Assembly: GCA_945787525.1 (NCBI GenBank) | Contig: CALZJC010000001.1 | Coordinates: forward strand, 1 to 32,558 | DNA length: 32,558 nucleotides | Source: Thermoanaerobaculia bacterium | GTDB taxonomy: Bacteria; Acidobacteriota; Thermoanaerobaculia; Multivoradales; JAHEKO01 | Reading direction: 5' to 3' | In this document: in pieces, positions 1 to 6,972 of the stretch | Layout: every line of letters starts with the position of its first letter | Numbering within the stretch: position 1 is the first letter of the stretch | Made by a program: the position numbers and the translations under genes | The notes under the pieces: model-generated | The model's database searches: none | Told to the model about the DNA's origin: nothing | The model's input: the letters and a program-made list of their open reading frames with translations, nothing else

Positions 1-471
1 GTAGTTGTAGCCGTCGCGAACCGCGCGGGTGGTCATCGAGCCCACGTCCGAGCCGGCCTCCGGCTCGGTCATGGCGAAGGCGGCCATCGCCTCGCCGCTG
101 GCGACCGCGGGCAGCCAGCGTCGACGGACCTCCTCGCTGCCGGCCAGCGCCAGCGGCATCGCGCCGAGGCACTGCAGGGCGAACACGGCGTCGGCCAGCG
201 GTGAGGCGGCAGCCAGCGCCTCGCGGATCAGGCAGCAGGCGCGCAGGTCGATCTTCTCGGTAGCGCCGCCGTGCTCGGCGGGCACCGCGTAGCGGCTCCA
301 GCCGGCCTCGCCCAGCAGGGCCAGGATCTCGCGCGCCTGCCGGCGGGCCGACCCGTCGTCCTCGGGCGGGGCCAGCCGGCGCAGGCGCTCGGCGGCGAAG
401 CCGTCGACCTCGCCGGCGAGAGAGCGGTGCGGCCCGTCGAGAAAGGCGCGGATGGTGGCGACGTCGGTCAT
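1..471 (-). CDS. Acyl-CoA dehydrogenase, N-terminal part (cut by window edge)
   Basis: Reading leftward from an ATG at 471, an open frame of 157 codons runs off position 1 with no stop. It carries the acyl-CoA dehydrogenase N-terminal helical domain and, near residues 135-150, the motif AFAMTEPEAGSDVGSM, which is the family signature of the flavin- and substrate-binding middle domain. The family oxidises acyl-CoA thioesters with FAD and passes electrons to ETF. It starts 7 bases after the enoyl-CoA hydratase stop, so it is the last visible gene of a five-gene operon. In this setting it probably acts on an intermediate of CoA-dependent aromatic or amino-aromatic breakdown. That substrate is inferred from neighbours, and the catalytic Glu lies outside the window. 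Confidence 0.9.
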   Translation of the reverse strand, partial: MTDVATIRAFLDGPHRSLAGEVDGFAAERLRRLAPPEDDGSARRQAREILALLGEAGWSRYAVPAEHGGATEKIDLRACCLIREALAAASPLADAVFALQCLGAMPLALAGSEEVRRRWLPAVASGEAMAAFAMTEPEAGSDVGSMTTRAVRDGYNY

Positions 472-478
472 CGGTCGC

Positions 479-1279
479 TCAGGCGAAGTTCGGCCGGCGT
501 TTCTCGGAGAACGCCTCGTAGGCCTCGCGAAAGTCCGAGTGCTCCATGCAGGCCGCCTGGATCTCGACCTCCGCGGCCAGCGCCGACTCCATGTCCATGG
601 CCGCCTCGCGCAGCACCAGCTTCTTGGTGATCTCGAGCCCGAAGGCGGGCCCCCGGGCCAGCCGCTCGGCCCAACCGCGGGCCTCGGCGGCCAGCTGCCC
701 GCCGGCCACGACGCGGTTGTAGAGGCCGATGCGCCAGGCTTCTTGCGCGTCGATGAAGTCGCCGGTCATCAGCAGCTCCATCGCCCGGCCCATGCCGACG
801 ATCTTGGGCAGCAGCCACGAGGCGCCCATGTCGGCGCCCGACAGGCCGACCTTGGTGAACAGAAACGCGATCTTCGCCTCCTCGGCGGCGATGCGCACGT
901 CGCAGGCCGAGGCGATCACCGCGCCGGCGCCGGCGACGGTGCCGTTCAGCGCGCCGACGATGGGCCGTCGGCAGCGCAGCATCGCCAGGATCAGCGCGCC
1001 GGTGTCGCGGGTGAACTCGAGCAGGCCGCGGTAGTCGCGCTCGAAGAGCGCGCCGATGATGTCCTCGACGTCGCCGCCCGAGCAGAACGCCTTGCCGGCG
1101 CCGGTCAGGAGGATCGTGCGCACCCCCGGCTCGGTGTCGAGGGCCAAGAAGGTCTCGCGCAGCTCGCGGTAGACCTCGAAGGTCAGCGCGTTGAGCCGCT
1201 CGGGCCGGTCGAGGGTGATGGTGGCGACGCCGGTGGCGGTGTCCAGGTCGTACTGGAAGCTCTTGGGGTCCAGGGGCAT
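479..1279 (-). CDS. Enoyl-CoA hydratase/isomerase family protein
   Basis: The product is 266 residues, the usual crotonase length. It shows the N-terminal DRPERLNALTF strand, the CoA-pocket/oxyanion segment GKAFCSGGDVED near residues 60-70, the second oxyanion segment VAGAGAVIASACDVRIA, and the block VGLSGADMGASWLLPK typical of enoyl-CoA hydratases. An ATG at 1279 is preferred to a TTG at 1300 because GGGAG sits about 9 bases upstream of it. Crotonases add water to, or isomerise, enoyl-CoA thioesters. The gene lies between a RidA-like gene (30-base gap) and an acyl-CoA dehydrogenase (7-base gap). With the SDR it could complete a beta-oxidation-like sequence. The exact substrate cannot be read from the sequence. 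Confidence 0.9.
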   Translation of the reverse strand: MPLDPKSFQYDLDTATGVATITLDRPERLNALTFEVYRELRETFLALDTEPGVRTILLTGAGKAFCSGGDVEDIIGALFERDYRGLLEFTRDTGALILAMLRCRRPIVGALNGTVAGAGAVIASACDVRIAAEEAKIAFLFTKVGLSGADMGASWLLPKIVGMGRAMELLMTGDFIDAQEAWRIGLYNRVVAGGQLAAEARGWAERLARGPAFGLEITKKLVLREAAMDMESALAAEVEIQAACMEHSDFREAYEAFSEKRRPNFA

Positions 1280-1309
1280 TGTCGGAGTCTCCCGTGGCAA
1301 ACCGGGCTG

Positions 1310-1714
1310 CTAACCGGGCTGGGGCAGCGCGGCGGTGCCCTCGATCTCGACCTTGGCGCCCGGCTCGAGCAGGGCCTTGACCTCGACCAGCGCCATCGCC
1401 GGATAGTGACGGCCCATGATCCCACGGTAGGCGGCGCCGACTTCGTCGAGCGCCGCCAGGTACTCCAGCCGATCGACGACGTAGATGGTCAGCCGCGCCA
1501 GGTGCTGCGGGCTGCCGCCGGCCTCTCGCACCACGCTGACGACGTTGGCCAGGGCGCCGGCGAACTGCTCGACGAAGCCGTCGCCGACCAGCCGCTGCTC
1601 CTCGTTCCAGCCGACCTGCCCGGCAATGAACAGCAGCTGCGCGCCGGGAGGCGCCAGCATGCCGTTCGAGTAGCCGCGCGGCGCGCCGAGCTCGGCGGGG
1701 TTGATCGGCCTCAC
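1310..1714 (-). CDS. RidA/YjgF/UK114-family protein lacking the usual active-site Arg
   Basis: The 134-residue product has the RidA fold markers: an FIAGQVG strand near residue 30, a conserved central helix with LANVVSVVREAG, and a C-terminal VEIEGTA strand. Translation most likely starts at a GTG whose last bases overlap the SDR stop (GTGA), a typical coupled junction. Classic RidA enzymes deaminate reactive enamine/imine intermediates with an Arg located between the conserved VEV strand and the final IEIE strand. Here that stretch reads VEVKALLEPGAKVEIE and has no Arg, so it resembles the divergent Rid groups that lack imine deaminase activity. Its place among CoA-thioester genes suggests a role in a 2-aminobenzoyl-CoA-type pathway, which is inference. 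Confidence 0.85.
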   Translation of the reverse strand: MRPINPAELGAPRGYSNGMLAPPGAQLLFIAGQVGWNEEQRLVGDGFVEQFAGALANVVSVVREAGGSPQHLARLTIYVVDRLEYLAALDEVGAAYRGIMGRHYPAMALVEVKALLEPGAKVEIEGTAALPQPG

Positions 1715-2487
1715 GACTGCACCCCGCCGCCGTCGATCACCACCGCCTGGCCGTTCATGCCCCTGGCGCCCGGGTCGCACAGGTTGACCACCACCAGGGC
1801 GATCTCCTCCGGCTCCATGAGCCGGTTCTGCGGGCTGGTGCGGCGCATCGTCTCGCGCACGCTCTCGGGATCGGCGCCGGTCTTTTCCACGATACGTTCC
1901 ACCGAGCGGTCGGTCATCGGCGTGTTGACGTAGCCCGGGCAGACCGCGTTGACGGTGACGCCGCTGGTTGCGACCTCCGCCGCCACGGAACGGGTGAAGC
2001 CGATCACCGCGTGCTTGGACGCCGAGTAGGCCGAGATGTACGGCCCGCCGGTCTTGCCGGCGATCGAGGCGATGTTGACCACCCGGCCCCAGCCGCGCTC
2101 GACCATGCCGGGCAGCAAGGCCTTGGTGCACAGAAAGACGCCGGTGGCGTTGACCGCCAGGGTGCGGTTCCAGGTCTCGAGCGTCAACGACTTGAGCGGC
2201 GCCGAGGTGACGGTGCCGGCGTTGTTGATCAGGATGTCGACCTGGCCGAGGTGCTCGGTGGCGGTCTCGGCCAGGCCGGAGACCTGCGTCGGGTCGGTGA
2301 CGTCGCAGGGCACCGCCCAGGCGGCGTGGCCGCGGCTGCGCAACTGCTCGGCAACGGCGTCGATCTCGGACTCGCTGCGGGCGCTGACCACCACCGAGAC
2401 GCCCTCTTCGGCGAGGCTGCCGGCCACCGCGGCGCCGATGCCGCGGCCGCCGCCGGTGATCACCGCCGTCTTGCCTTCGAGCTTCAT
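1711..2487 (-). CDS. SDR-family NAD(P)-dependent oxidoreductase (3-hydroxyacyl-CoA dehydrogenase-like)
   Basis: This is a 258-residue classical short-chain dehydrogenase. The Rossmann dinucleotide motif TGGGRGIG is at residues 11-18, the structural motif NNAG is near residue 90, the catalytic Ser lies in NIASIAG, and the catalytic pair Tyr/Lys is in YSASK near residue 153. The C-terminus ends in the usual GQAVVIDGG. The ATG overlaps the stop of the upstream amidohydrolase gene (ATGA), and the stop overlaps the RidA GTG, so translation is coupled on both sides. The family interconverts alcohols and ketones. Beside crotonase and acyl-CoA dehydrogenase genes, a 3-hydroxyacyl-CoA dehydrogenase role is the simplest reading. 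Specificity is not visible from sequence. Confidence 0.92.
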   Translation of the reverse strand: MKLEGKTAVITGGGRGIGAAVAGSLAEEGVSVVVSARSESEIDAVAEQLRSRGHAAWAVPCDVTDPTQVSGLAETATEHLGQVDILINNAGTVTSAPLKSLTLETWNRTLAVNATGVFLCTKALLPGMVERGWGRVVNIASIAGKTGGPYISAYSASKHAVIGFTRSVAAEVATSGVTVNAVCPGYVNTPMTDRSVERIVEKTGADPESVRETMRRTSPQNRLMEPEEIALVVVNLCDPGARGMNGQAVVIDGGGVQS

Positions 2488-3311
2488 GCCGTTGTCCTCT
2501 GGTGGTCGCCGTCCGGTGCGGCTTCGATCTCCGCCAGGACCGCCTCTTCTAGTATGGCGCCCAGCTCGCTGACGGTCGCCGCTCCCTCCGCGGAGCTGGC
2601 GGCTGCCGGATCGCCGAAGTAGGCCTGAGGCCCGCCCGCCTCGGCGAAGGTGCGGCGGCCTTCCCGGATCGCGGCGGACAGCGAAGACGGGTTGGGCTCC
2701 AGGGTCCGGCTCACCTCGCTACGCACCAGCTGCGGTCGCTCGGCCAGAACCACCGAGCCCTCGAACCGGCCGGCGTGGCAGGCGCCCGAGCGGAACTCCT
2801 CACCCAGCCGGGGGGCCAGGGAGCCGCTGCTGAGCACCGGGAAGGCGATGCGGATCGAGCCGGAGTCGCGCAGGGTCGCGACGGCCTGCCGGACCGCGCC
2901 CAGGTGCGCCGGGTCCAGGTGGGCGTTGGCGATGGCCAGCACCGGCACACCCCAGCCAGCGACCGTCGAGCCGATGTCCTCGATCAGCGCCGTGGTGGTC
3001 TCGGGGCGCAGCGAAACGGTGCCCGGGAAGCCGGCCGCGAAGGGCGCCGCCGAGTAGTCGATAGCCGGCAACCGCAGGGTCGTCCAGCCCCTGACCGCCA
3101 GCCGCCTCGCCGCCTCGCCGGCCATGGCGCCGGCGATGATGCCGTCGGTGGACAGGGGCAGATGGGGCCCGTGCGCCTCGACCGCGCCGAGCGGCAGGAT
3201 CGCCACCGAGCGCGAGCGGTCCAGCGCCTCGACCTCGGTCCAGGTCATCTCGGAGAGCTTCAACAGGCTCTCGCGGGCCATCTGGTGGGCCTCCTCCCAG
3301 GTGATGGGCAT
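2484..3311 (-). CDS. Creatininase-family amidohydrolase; candidate N-formylkynurenine formamidase
   Basis: The product is 275 residues from the ATG at 3311. A longer frame reaches 3380 but would run into kynA on the other strand. The metal-binding signature of the creatininase/MftE family is clear near residues 38-55: LPLGAVEAHGPHLPLSTD, with the Glu, His and Asp ligands. A second family landmark, HAGRFEGSVVLAERP near residue 180, is also present. The usual NGHGGN loop is altered to NAHLDPAH. Family members are Zn- or Mn-dependent C-N hydrolases. The gene heads the minus operon and is divergent from kynA with only 34 bases between them. That spacing suggests shared regulation and makes it a candidate for the formamidase step missing between KynA and KynU. 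This function is inference. Confidence 0.82.
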   Translation of the reverse strand: MPITWEEAHQMARESLLKLSEMTWTEVEALDRSRSVAILPLGAVEAHGPHLPLSTDGIIAGAMAGEAARRLAVRGWTTLRLPAIDYSAAPFAAGFPGTVSLRPETTTALIEDIGSTVAGWGVPVLAIANAHLDPAHLGAVRQAVATLRDSGSIRIAFPVLSSGSLAPRLGEEFRSGACHAGRFEGSVVLAERPQLVRSEVSRTLEPNPSSLSAAIREGRRTFAEAGGPQAYFGDPAAASSAEGAATVSELGAILEEAVLAEIEAAPDGDHQRTTA

Positions 3312-3345
3312 GGCGCCGCAGGATAGCACCGGGTAGCATCGATCG

Positions 3346-4152
3346 ATGCCCTTCTCAGAAGCCAGCGACAAGCCGATCACCTACGCCGGCTACCTCAGGA
3401 TCGATGAGCTCCTCCGCCTGCAGCAGCCGCTGTCGGACGATCCCGAGCACGACGAGATGCTGTTCATCATCATCCACCAGGTCTACGAGCTGTGGTTCAA
3501 GCAGATCGTGCACGAGATGCGGAAGCTGCAGGAGGAGCTGGTGGCCGGCAACACGACCTCGGTGCTGGCCACCTTGAAGCGCATCCTGACCATCCTCAAG
3601 ATCCTGGTCGCCCAGGTGGACGTGCTCGAGACGATGACGCCGATGTCGTTCAACGCCTTCCGTGAACGGCTGGAGTCGGCCAGCGGCTTCCAGTCGGCCC
3701 AGTTCCGCGAGGTGGAGTTCCTGCTCGGGCACAAGGACCCGAAGAGTCTGCGGAACCATCCGCCGGACAGCCCCGGCCGGCGGCGGTTGGAGGTCCTGTT
3801 GACGCGACCGGCGCTGCAGGACTCGTTGCTGCGCTATCTCGCCGGGGCCGGCTACCAGGTGCCCGCCGACCTGCTCGATCGTGACGTCAGCCGGCCGTAC
3901 TCGGCGTCGCGCGAGCTGCAGCTCGTGCTGCTGGATCTCTACCGGCAGGATCCGCTGCGGCAGATGGTCTGTGAACGCCTGGTGGACCTCGACGAAGGTT
4001 TCCAGGAGTGGCGCTACCGGCACGTCAAGATGGTCGAGCGCACCATCGGCGACAAGACGGGTACCGGCGGCTCCTCGGGCGCGGCCTATCTCAGGTCGAC
4101 CCTCCACCGCCCGTTCTTTCCCGACCTCTGGGCGATCCGGGGCGAGCTCTAG
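3346..4152 (+). CDS. kynA: Tryptophan 2,3-dioxygenase
   Basis: The 268-residue, all-helical cytosolic haem protein opens the indole ring of L-tryptophan to give N-formylkynurenine. The family block HDEMLFIIIHQVYELWFKQ covers residues 35-53 and contains the distal His44. The SGFQSAQFRE segment near residue 115 belongs to the substrate pocket. The RYRHVKMVERTIG block supplies the proximal haem ligand, His226, and is followed by a GTGGSSG loop and the conserved C-terminal FFPDLWAIR. Length and motifs match full-length bacterial enzymes. No strong Shine-Dalgarno is seen before the ATG. kynU follows after 41 bases, so the two are likely one transcript. The gene is divergent from the amidohydrolase/SDR/Rid operon, probably the downstream half of the same pathway. 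Confidence 0.97.
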   Translation: MPFSEASDKPITYAGYLRIDELLRLQQPLSDDPEHDEMLFIIIHQVYELWFKQIVHEMRKLQEELVAGNTTSVLATLKRILTILKILVAQVDVLETMTPMSFNAFRERLESASGFQSAQFREVEFLLGHKDPKSLRNHPPDSPGRRRLEVLLTRPALQDSLLRYLAGAGYQVPADLLDRDVSRPYSASRELQLVLLDLYRQDPLRQMVCERLVDLDEGFQEWRYRHVKMVERTIGDKTGTGGSSGAAYLRSTLHRPFFPDLWAIRGEL

Positions 4153-4193
4153 CAGGCTAGTTCAGCCAGCCAGACCGACGCCCGGCAGCCAGC

Positions 4194-5402
4194 ATGCCCT
4201 TCACCTGCGAAGATCTCACCGCCAGCCCCAACCCGCTGGCCGACCACTATCGCCGGTTTCGGGTCGCCGACCGGCTGCTCCTCACCGGTCACTCGCACCA
4301 GGCCTGGCCGGATCGGGCGTTGGCGGGTCAGACGCGGGCCTGGGAGGACGCCGCCGAGCTGGTGGACGCCAAGTGGGAGCGGGCGTTCGAGCGCGCCGAG
4401 CGTGTGCGCGACGGGCTCCGCCGGCTGATGGGCGACCCCGACGGGCGCTACTCGCTGGCCGGCAACACGCACGATCTGCTGGTGCGCTTCCTCTCCGCCC
4501 TGCCGCTGGGCGAGCGGCCGAAGCTGGTCAGCACGGACGGCGAGTTCCACTCGCTGCGCCGCCAGCTCGACCGGCTCGAGGAGGAGGGCATCGAAGTCAC
4601 CCGGGTCGCCGCCAGGCCGGCCGAATCGGTGGGGGAGCGGCTCGCCGCGGCGGTCGACGACCGCACCGCGGCGGCGTTCGTCTCTACCGTCTTCTTCATC
4701 ACCGCCGAGATCGCCGGCGGTCTCGACCGGTTGGCGGAGGCCTGCCGCCGGCACGGCGCGCCGCTGCTGCTGGACACCTACCACCACCTGAACGTGGTGC
4801 CGTTCTCGCTGCGCCAGGCCGGTCTCGAGGATGCCTTTGCCGTGGGTGGCGGCTACAAGTACCTGCAGCTCGGTGAGGGCAACTGTTTTCTGCGCTACCC
4901 CCCCGACTGCGCCCTGCGGCCGGTGGCCACCGGCTGGTTCGCCGAGTTCGGAGAGCTGCGGCGGCCACCGGATGGCGGCGTTGCCTACAACGCCGGAGAC
5001 GACCGGTTTGCCGGCGCCACCTACGATCCCACCAGCCACTACCGGGCCGCCGAGGTGTTCGACTTCTTCGCCGAGCACCGCCTCGAGCCGGCGCTGCTGC
5101 GCCGGGTTAGCCAGCACCAGGTCGGCCGGCTGCGGCGGCTGTTCGATGATCTCGACATCGATCCGCAGCTCATCGACCGCGACCGTCACGCGCCGCTCGA
5201 ACGGCTGGGCGGTTTCCTGGCGCTACGGGCGCCGGGCGCCGCCGAGCTGCAGGCAGGACTAACCGCCGCCGGCGTCGCCACGGACTTCCGCGGCGGGGTG
5301 CTGCGTTTCGGCCCGGCTCCCTACCTGAGCGATCGTCAGCTGGAGGAGAGCATGAGGCTGCTGGGCGAGGTCGCCCGGTCGCCAGCCATGGAGGCGTCCT
5401 GA
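4194..5402 (+). CDS. kynU: Kynureninase
   Basis: A 402-residue PLP enzyme of aminotransferase class V/fold type I that cleaves kynurenine to anthranilate and alanine. Motifs in order are: GNTHDLLVRFL near residue 90 (phosphate-pocket helix), STDGEFHSLRRQ, STVFFITAEI, the cofactor-binding DTYHHLNVVPF with its Asp near residue 200, and GGGYKYLQLGEGN with the Schiff-base Lys222. The length is near the usual value of about 410 residues. The gene lies 41 bases after kynA and 5 bases before a YnbA-like gene in the same direction, so the kyn pair may be co-transcribed with the lipid cassette. No kynurenine monooxygenase gene is nearby, which points to the anthranilate branch rather than 3-hydroxyanthranilate/NAD synthesis. 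Confidence 0.93.
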   Translation: MPFTCEDLTASPNPLADHYRRFRVADRLLLTGHSHQAWPDRALAGQTRAWEDAAELVDAKWERAFERAERVRDGLRRLMGDPDGRYSLAGNTHDLLVRFLSALPLGERPKLVSTDGEFHSLRRQLDRLEEEGIEVTRVAARPAESVGERLAAAVDDRTAAAFVSTVFFITAEIAGGLDRLAEACRRHGAPLLLDTYHHLNVVPFSLRQAGLEDAFAVGGGYKYLQLGEGNCFLRYPPDCALRPVATGWFAEFGELRRPPDGGVAYNAGDDRFAGATYDPTSHYRAAEVFDFFAEHRLEPALLRRVSQHQVGRLRRLFDDLDIDPQLIDRDRHAPLERLGGFLALRAPGAAELQAGLTAAGVATDFRGGVLRFGPAPYLSDRQLEESMRLLGEVARSPAMEAS

Positions 5403-5407
5403 CCACC

Positions 5408-6016
5408 ATGCCCAGCGTCTATCAGCTGAAGCCCGCGTTCCAGGCCCTGCTGCGGCCAATGATCGGCGGCCTGGTGCGCCTCGGCGTCACGGCGAACATG
5501 GTCACGGTCTCGGCGCTGCTGCTCTCGCTGGCGGTGGGCGGGACCATCGCCGTCCAGCCGGCGGCCCGATGGCCGCTGTTGCTGCTGCCCGCGACGCTGC
5601 TCGTGCGCATGGCTCTCAACGCCATCGATGGCATGATGGCCCGCGAGCACGATCAGAAGTCGCGTCTCGGCGCCATCCTCAACGAGTTGGGCGACGTGGT
5701 CTCGGATGCGGCGCTCTACCTGCCCCTCGGCCTCGTGCCCGGATTGGAGCCGTGGCTCATCGTGCCGGCCGTGGTTCTGGCGGTGGTCAGCGAGATGACC
5801 GGCGTCGTGGCGATCCAGATCGGCGCCGAGCGGCGCTATGACGGTCCCATGGGCAAGAGCGATCGAGCTTTCGTCTTCGGCCTCGTTGGACTGCTTCTTG
5901 GCCTGGGCGTGCCGACGGGTCGCTGGTTGGACGCGGTGCTGGCGGTGGTGCTGTTGCTGCTCGTCCTGACCGTCGGCAACCGGGCGCGGCGCGCCCTCGC
6001 GGAGGCCGCCGAGTGA
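5408..6016 (+). CDS. ynbA: YnbA-type CDP-alcohol phosphatidyltransferase-family membrane protein
   Basis: The 202-residue integral membrane protein has about five to six hydrophobic segments. The CDP-alcohol phosphotransferase core sits at NAIDGMMAR near residues 62-70, continuing to GAILNELGDVVSD. Compared with the general pattern DxxDGxxAR...GxxxDxxxD, the first and third Asp are Asn. From memory, E. coli YnbA carries the same changes and a very similar start (YQ-K-P-FQ-LLRP), so these look like subfamily features rather than decay. The family transfers a phospho-alcohol from a CDP-linked donor in the inner membrane. The head group is unknown. GGAGG lies about 13 bases upstream of the ATG, and the stop overlaps the start of the next gene. 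The partner CdsA-like gene follows, as in E. coli ynbAB. Confidence 0.87.
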   Translation: MPSVYQLKPAFQALLRPMIGGLVRLGVTANMVTVSALLLSLAVGGTIAVQPAARWPLLLLPATLLVRMALNAIDGMMAREHDQKSRLGAILNELGDVVSDAALYLPLGLVPGLEPWLIVPAVVLAVVSEMTGVVAIQIGAERRYDGPMGKSDRAFVFGLVGLLLGLGVPTGRWLDAVLAVVLLLLVLTVGNRARRALAEAAE

Positions 6017-6948
6017 TCGGAAGCCTGAAGCCGCCCGTCGTCTGGGCCCTCGGCGCCATCTTCGGCGTGCTGCTGCTGGCGACGGTCGTCGTCGCGATCC
6101 TCAAGTGGCGCCGGCCCGGCAAGGCCAGCGACGAGCTCGGCGTGCGCATCCGCTCCTGGTGGGTGATGGCCACGGTGTTCACGCTGGCCCTGGTCCTGAG
6201 CCGCAGAACCTCGCTGGTCTTCTTCGCCTTCCTGAGCTTTCTGGCTCTCAAGGAGTACCTGTCGCTGATCCCGACCCGGCGGGCGGACCGGCGCGTCCTC
6301 CTGTGGGCCTACCTGGCGATCCCGCTCCAGTACTGGTGGATCGCCACCGACTGGTACGGCATGTTCATCATCTTCATCCCGGTCTACATGTTTCTGCTCT
6401 TGCCGCTGCAGATGGTGCTGGTCGGCGATACGCGGGGCTTCTTGAAGGCGGTGGGCACGCTGCACTGGGGGCTGATGGTGACTGTCTTCGCGATCAGCCA
6501 CGTCGCCTGTCTCCTCGCCCTGCCGGAAGGCACCAACCCGGTAGGCGGCGGTCCGGCGCTGGTGCTGTTCCTGGTGCTGCTGACCGAGTTCAACGACGTG
6601 GCCCAGTTCATCTGGGGCAAGCTGCTCGGCAAGCGCGCGGCGGTGCCCACCGTGAGCCCCAACAAGACGGTGGCCGGCTTCGTCGGTGGGGCGCTGACCA
6701 CGGTCGGACTGGCGCTTCTCATGGCGCCGTGGCTGACGCCGTTCAGCCGCCGCGAGGCGGTGGTGGTGGGCCTGATCCTGGGCGTGGGGGGCTTTATCGG
6801 TGACGTGATCATCTCGGCGGTCAAGCGGGATCTGGGGGTCAAGGACAGCGGCGCCATGCTGCCCGGTCACGGCGGGGTGCTGGACCGGATCGACAGCCTG
6901 ACCTTCACCGCACCGCTGTTTTTTCACTACGTGCGCTACTTCCACTAG
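6013..6948 (+). CDS. ynbB: YnbB-type phosphatidate cytidylyltransferase (CdsA-like) membrane protein
   Basis: The 311-residue polytopic membrane protein starts at a GTG overlapping the ynbA stop (GTGA). The C-terminal CdsA signature is intact: SAVKRDLGVKD, then LPGHGGVLDRIDS near residues 283-296, ending in a short FFHYVRYFH tail. The family makes CDP-diacylglycerol from phosphatidate and CTP, the donor that CDP-alcohol phosphotransferases consume. Pairing with a YnbA-like transferase and an acyltransferase suggests a dedicated supply of CDP-lipid to this cassette rather than the housekeeping enzyme. The first 60 residues contain an extra transmembrane segment followed by a basic stretch (KWRRPGKAS). 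Confidence 0.88.
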   Translation: MIGSLKPPVVWALGAIFGVLLLATVVVAILKWRRPGKASDELGVRIRSWWVMATVFTLALVLSRRTSLVFFAFLSFLALKEYLSLIPTRRADRRVLLWAYLAIPLQYWWIATDWYGMFIIFIPVYMFLLLPLQMVLVGDTRGFLKAVGTLHWGLMVTVFAISHVACLLALPEGTNPVGGGPALVLFLVLLTEFNDVAQFIWGKLLGKRAAVPTVSPNKTVAGFVGGALTTVGLALLMAPWLTPFSRREAVVVGLILGVGGFIGDVIISAVKRDLGVKDSGAMLPGHGGVLDRIDSLTFTAPLFFHYVRYFH

Positions 6949-6972
6949 GCGGACTGCCAGAGACTCCTTGCC

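Noticed and set aside
1280-1300. TTG 1300 as start of the enoyl-CoA hydratase
   Set aside because: ATG 1279 has a better Shine-Dalgarno (GGGAG, spacing 9) and fits the usual crotonase N-terminus.
452-1933. Long plus-strand open frames opposite the SDR/Rid/hydratase operon, and similar long frames opposite most genes
   Set aside because: They are antisense shadows caused by high GC in third positions. They have Arg/Gly/Ala/Pro-rich composition and no family motifs.
3312-3380. Extended start of the creatininase-family gene at 3380
   Set aside because: It would overlap the first codons of kynA on the opposite strand, and the added residues do not resemble the family. ATG 3311 sits at the expected place before the first metal motif.
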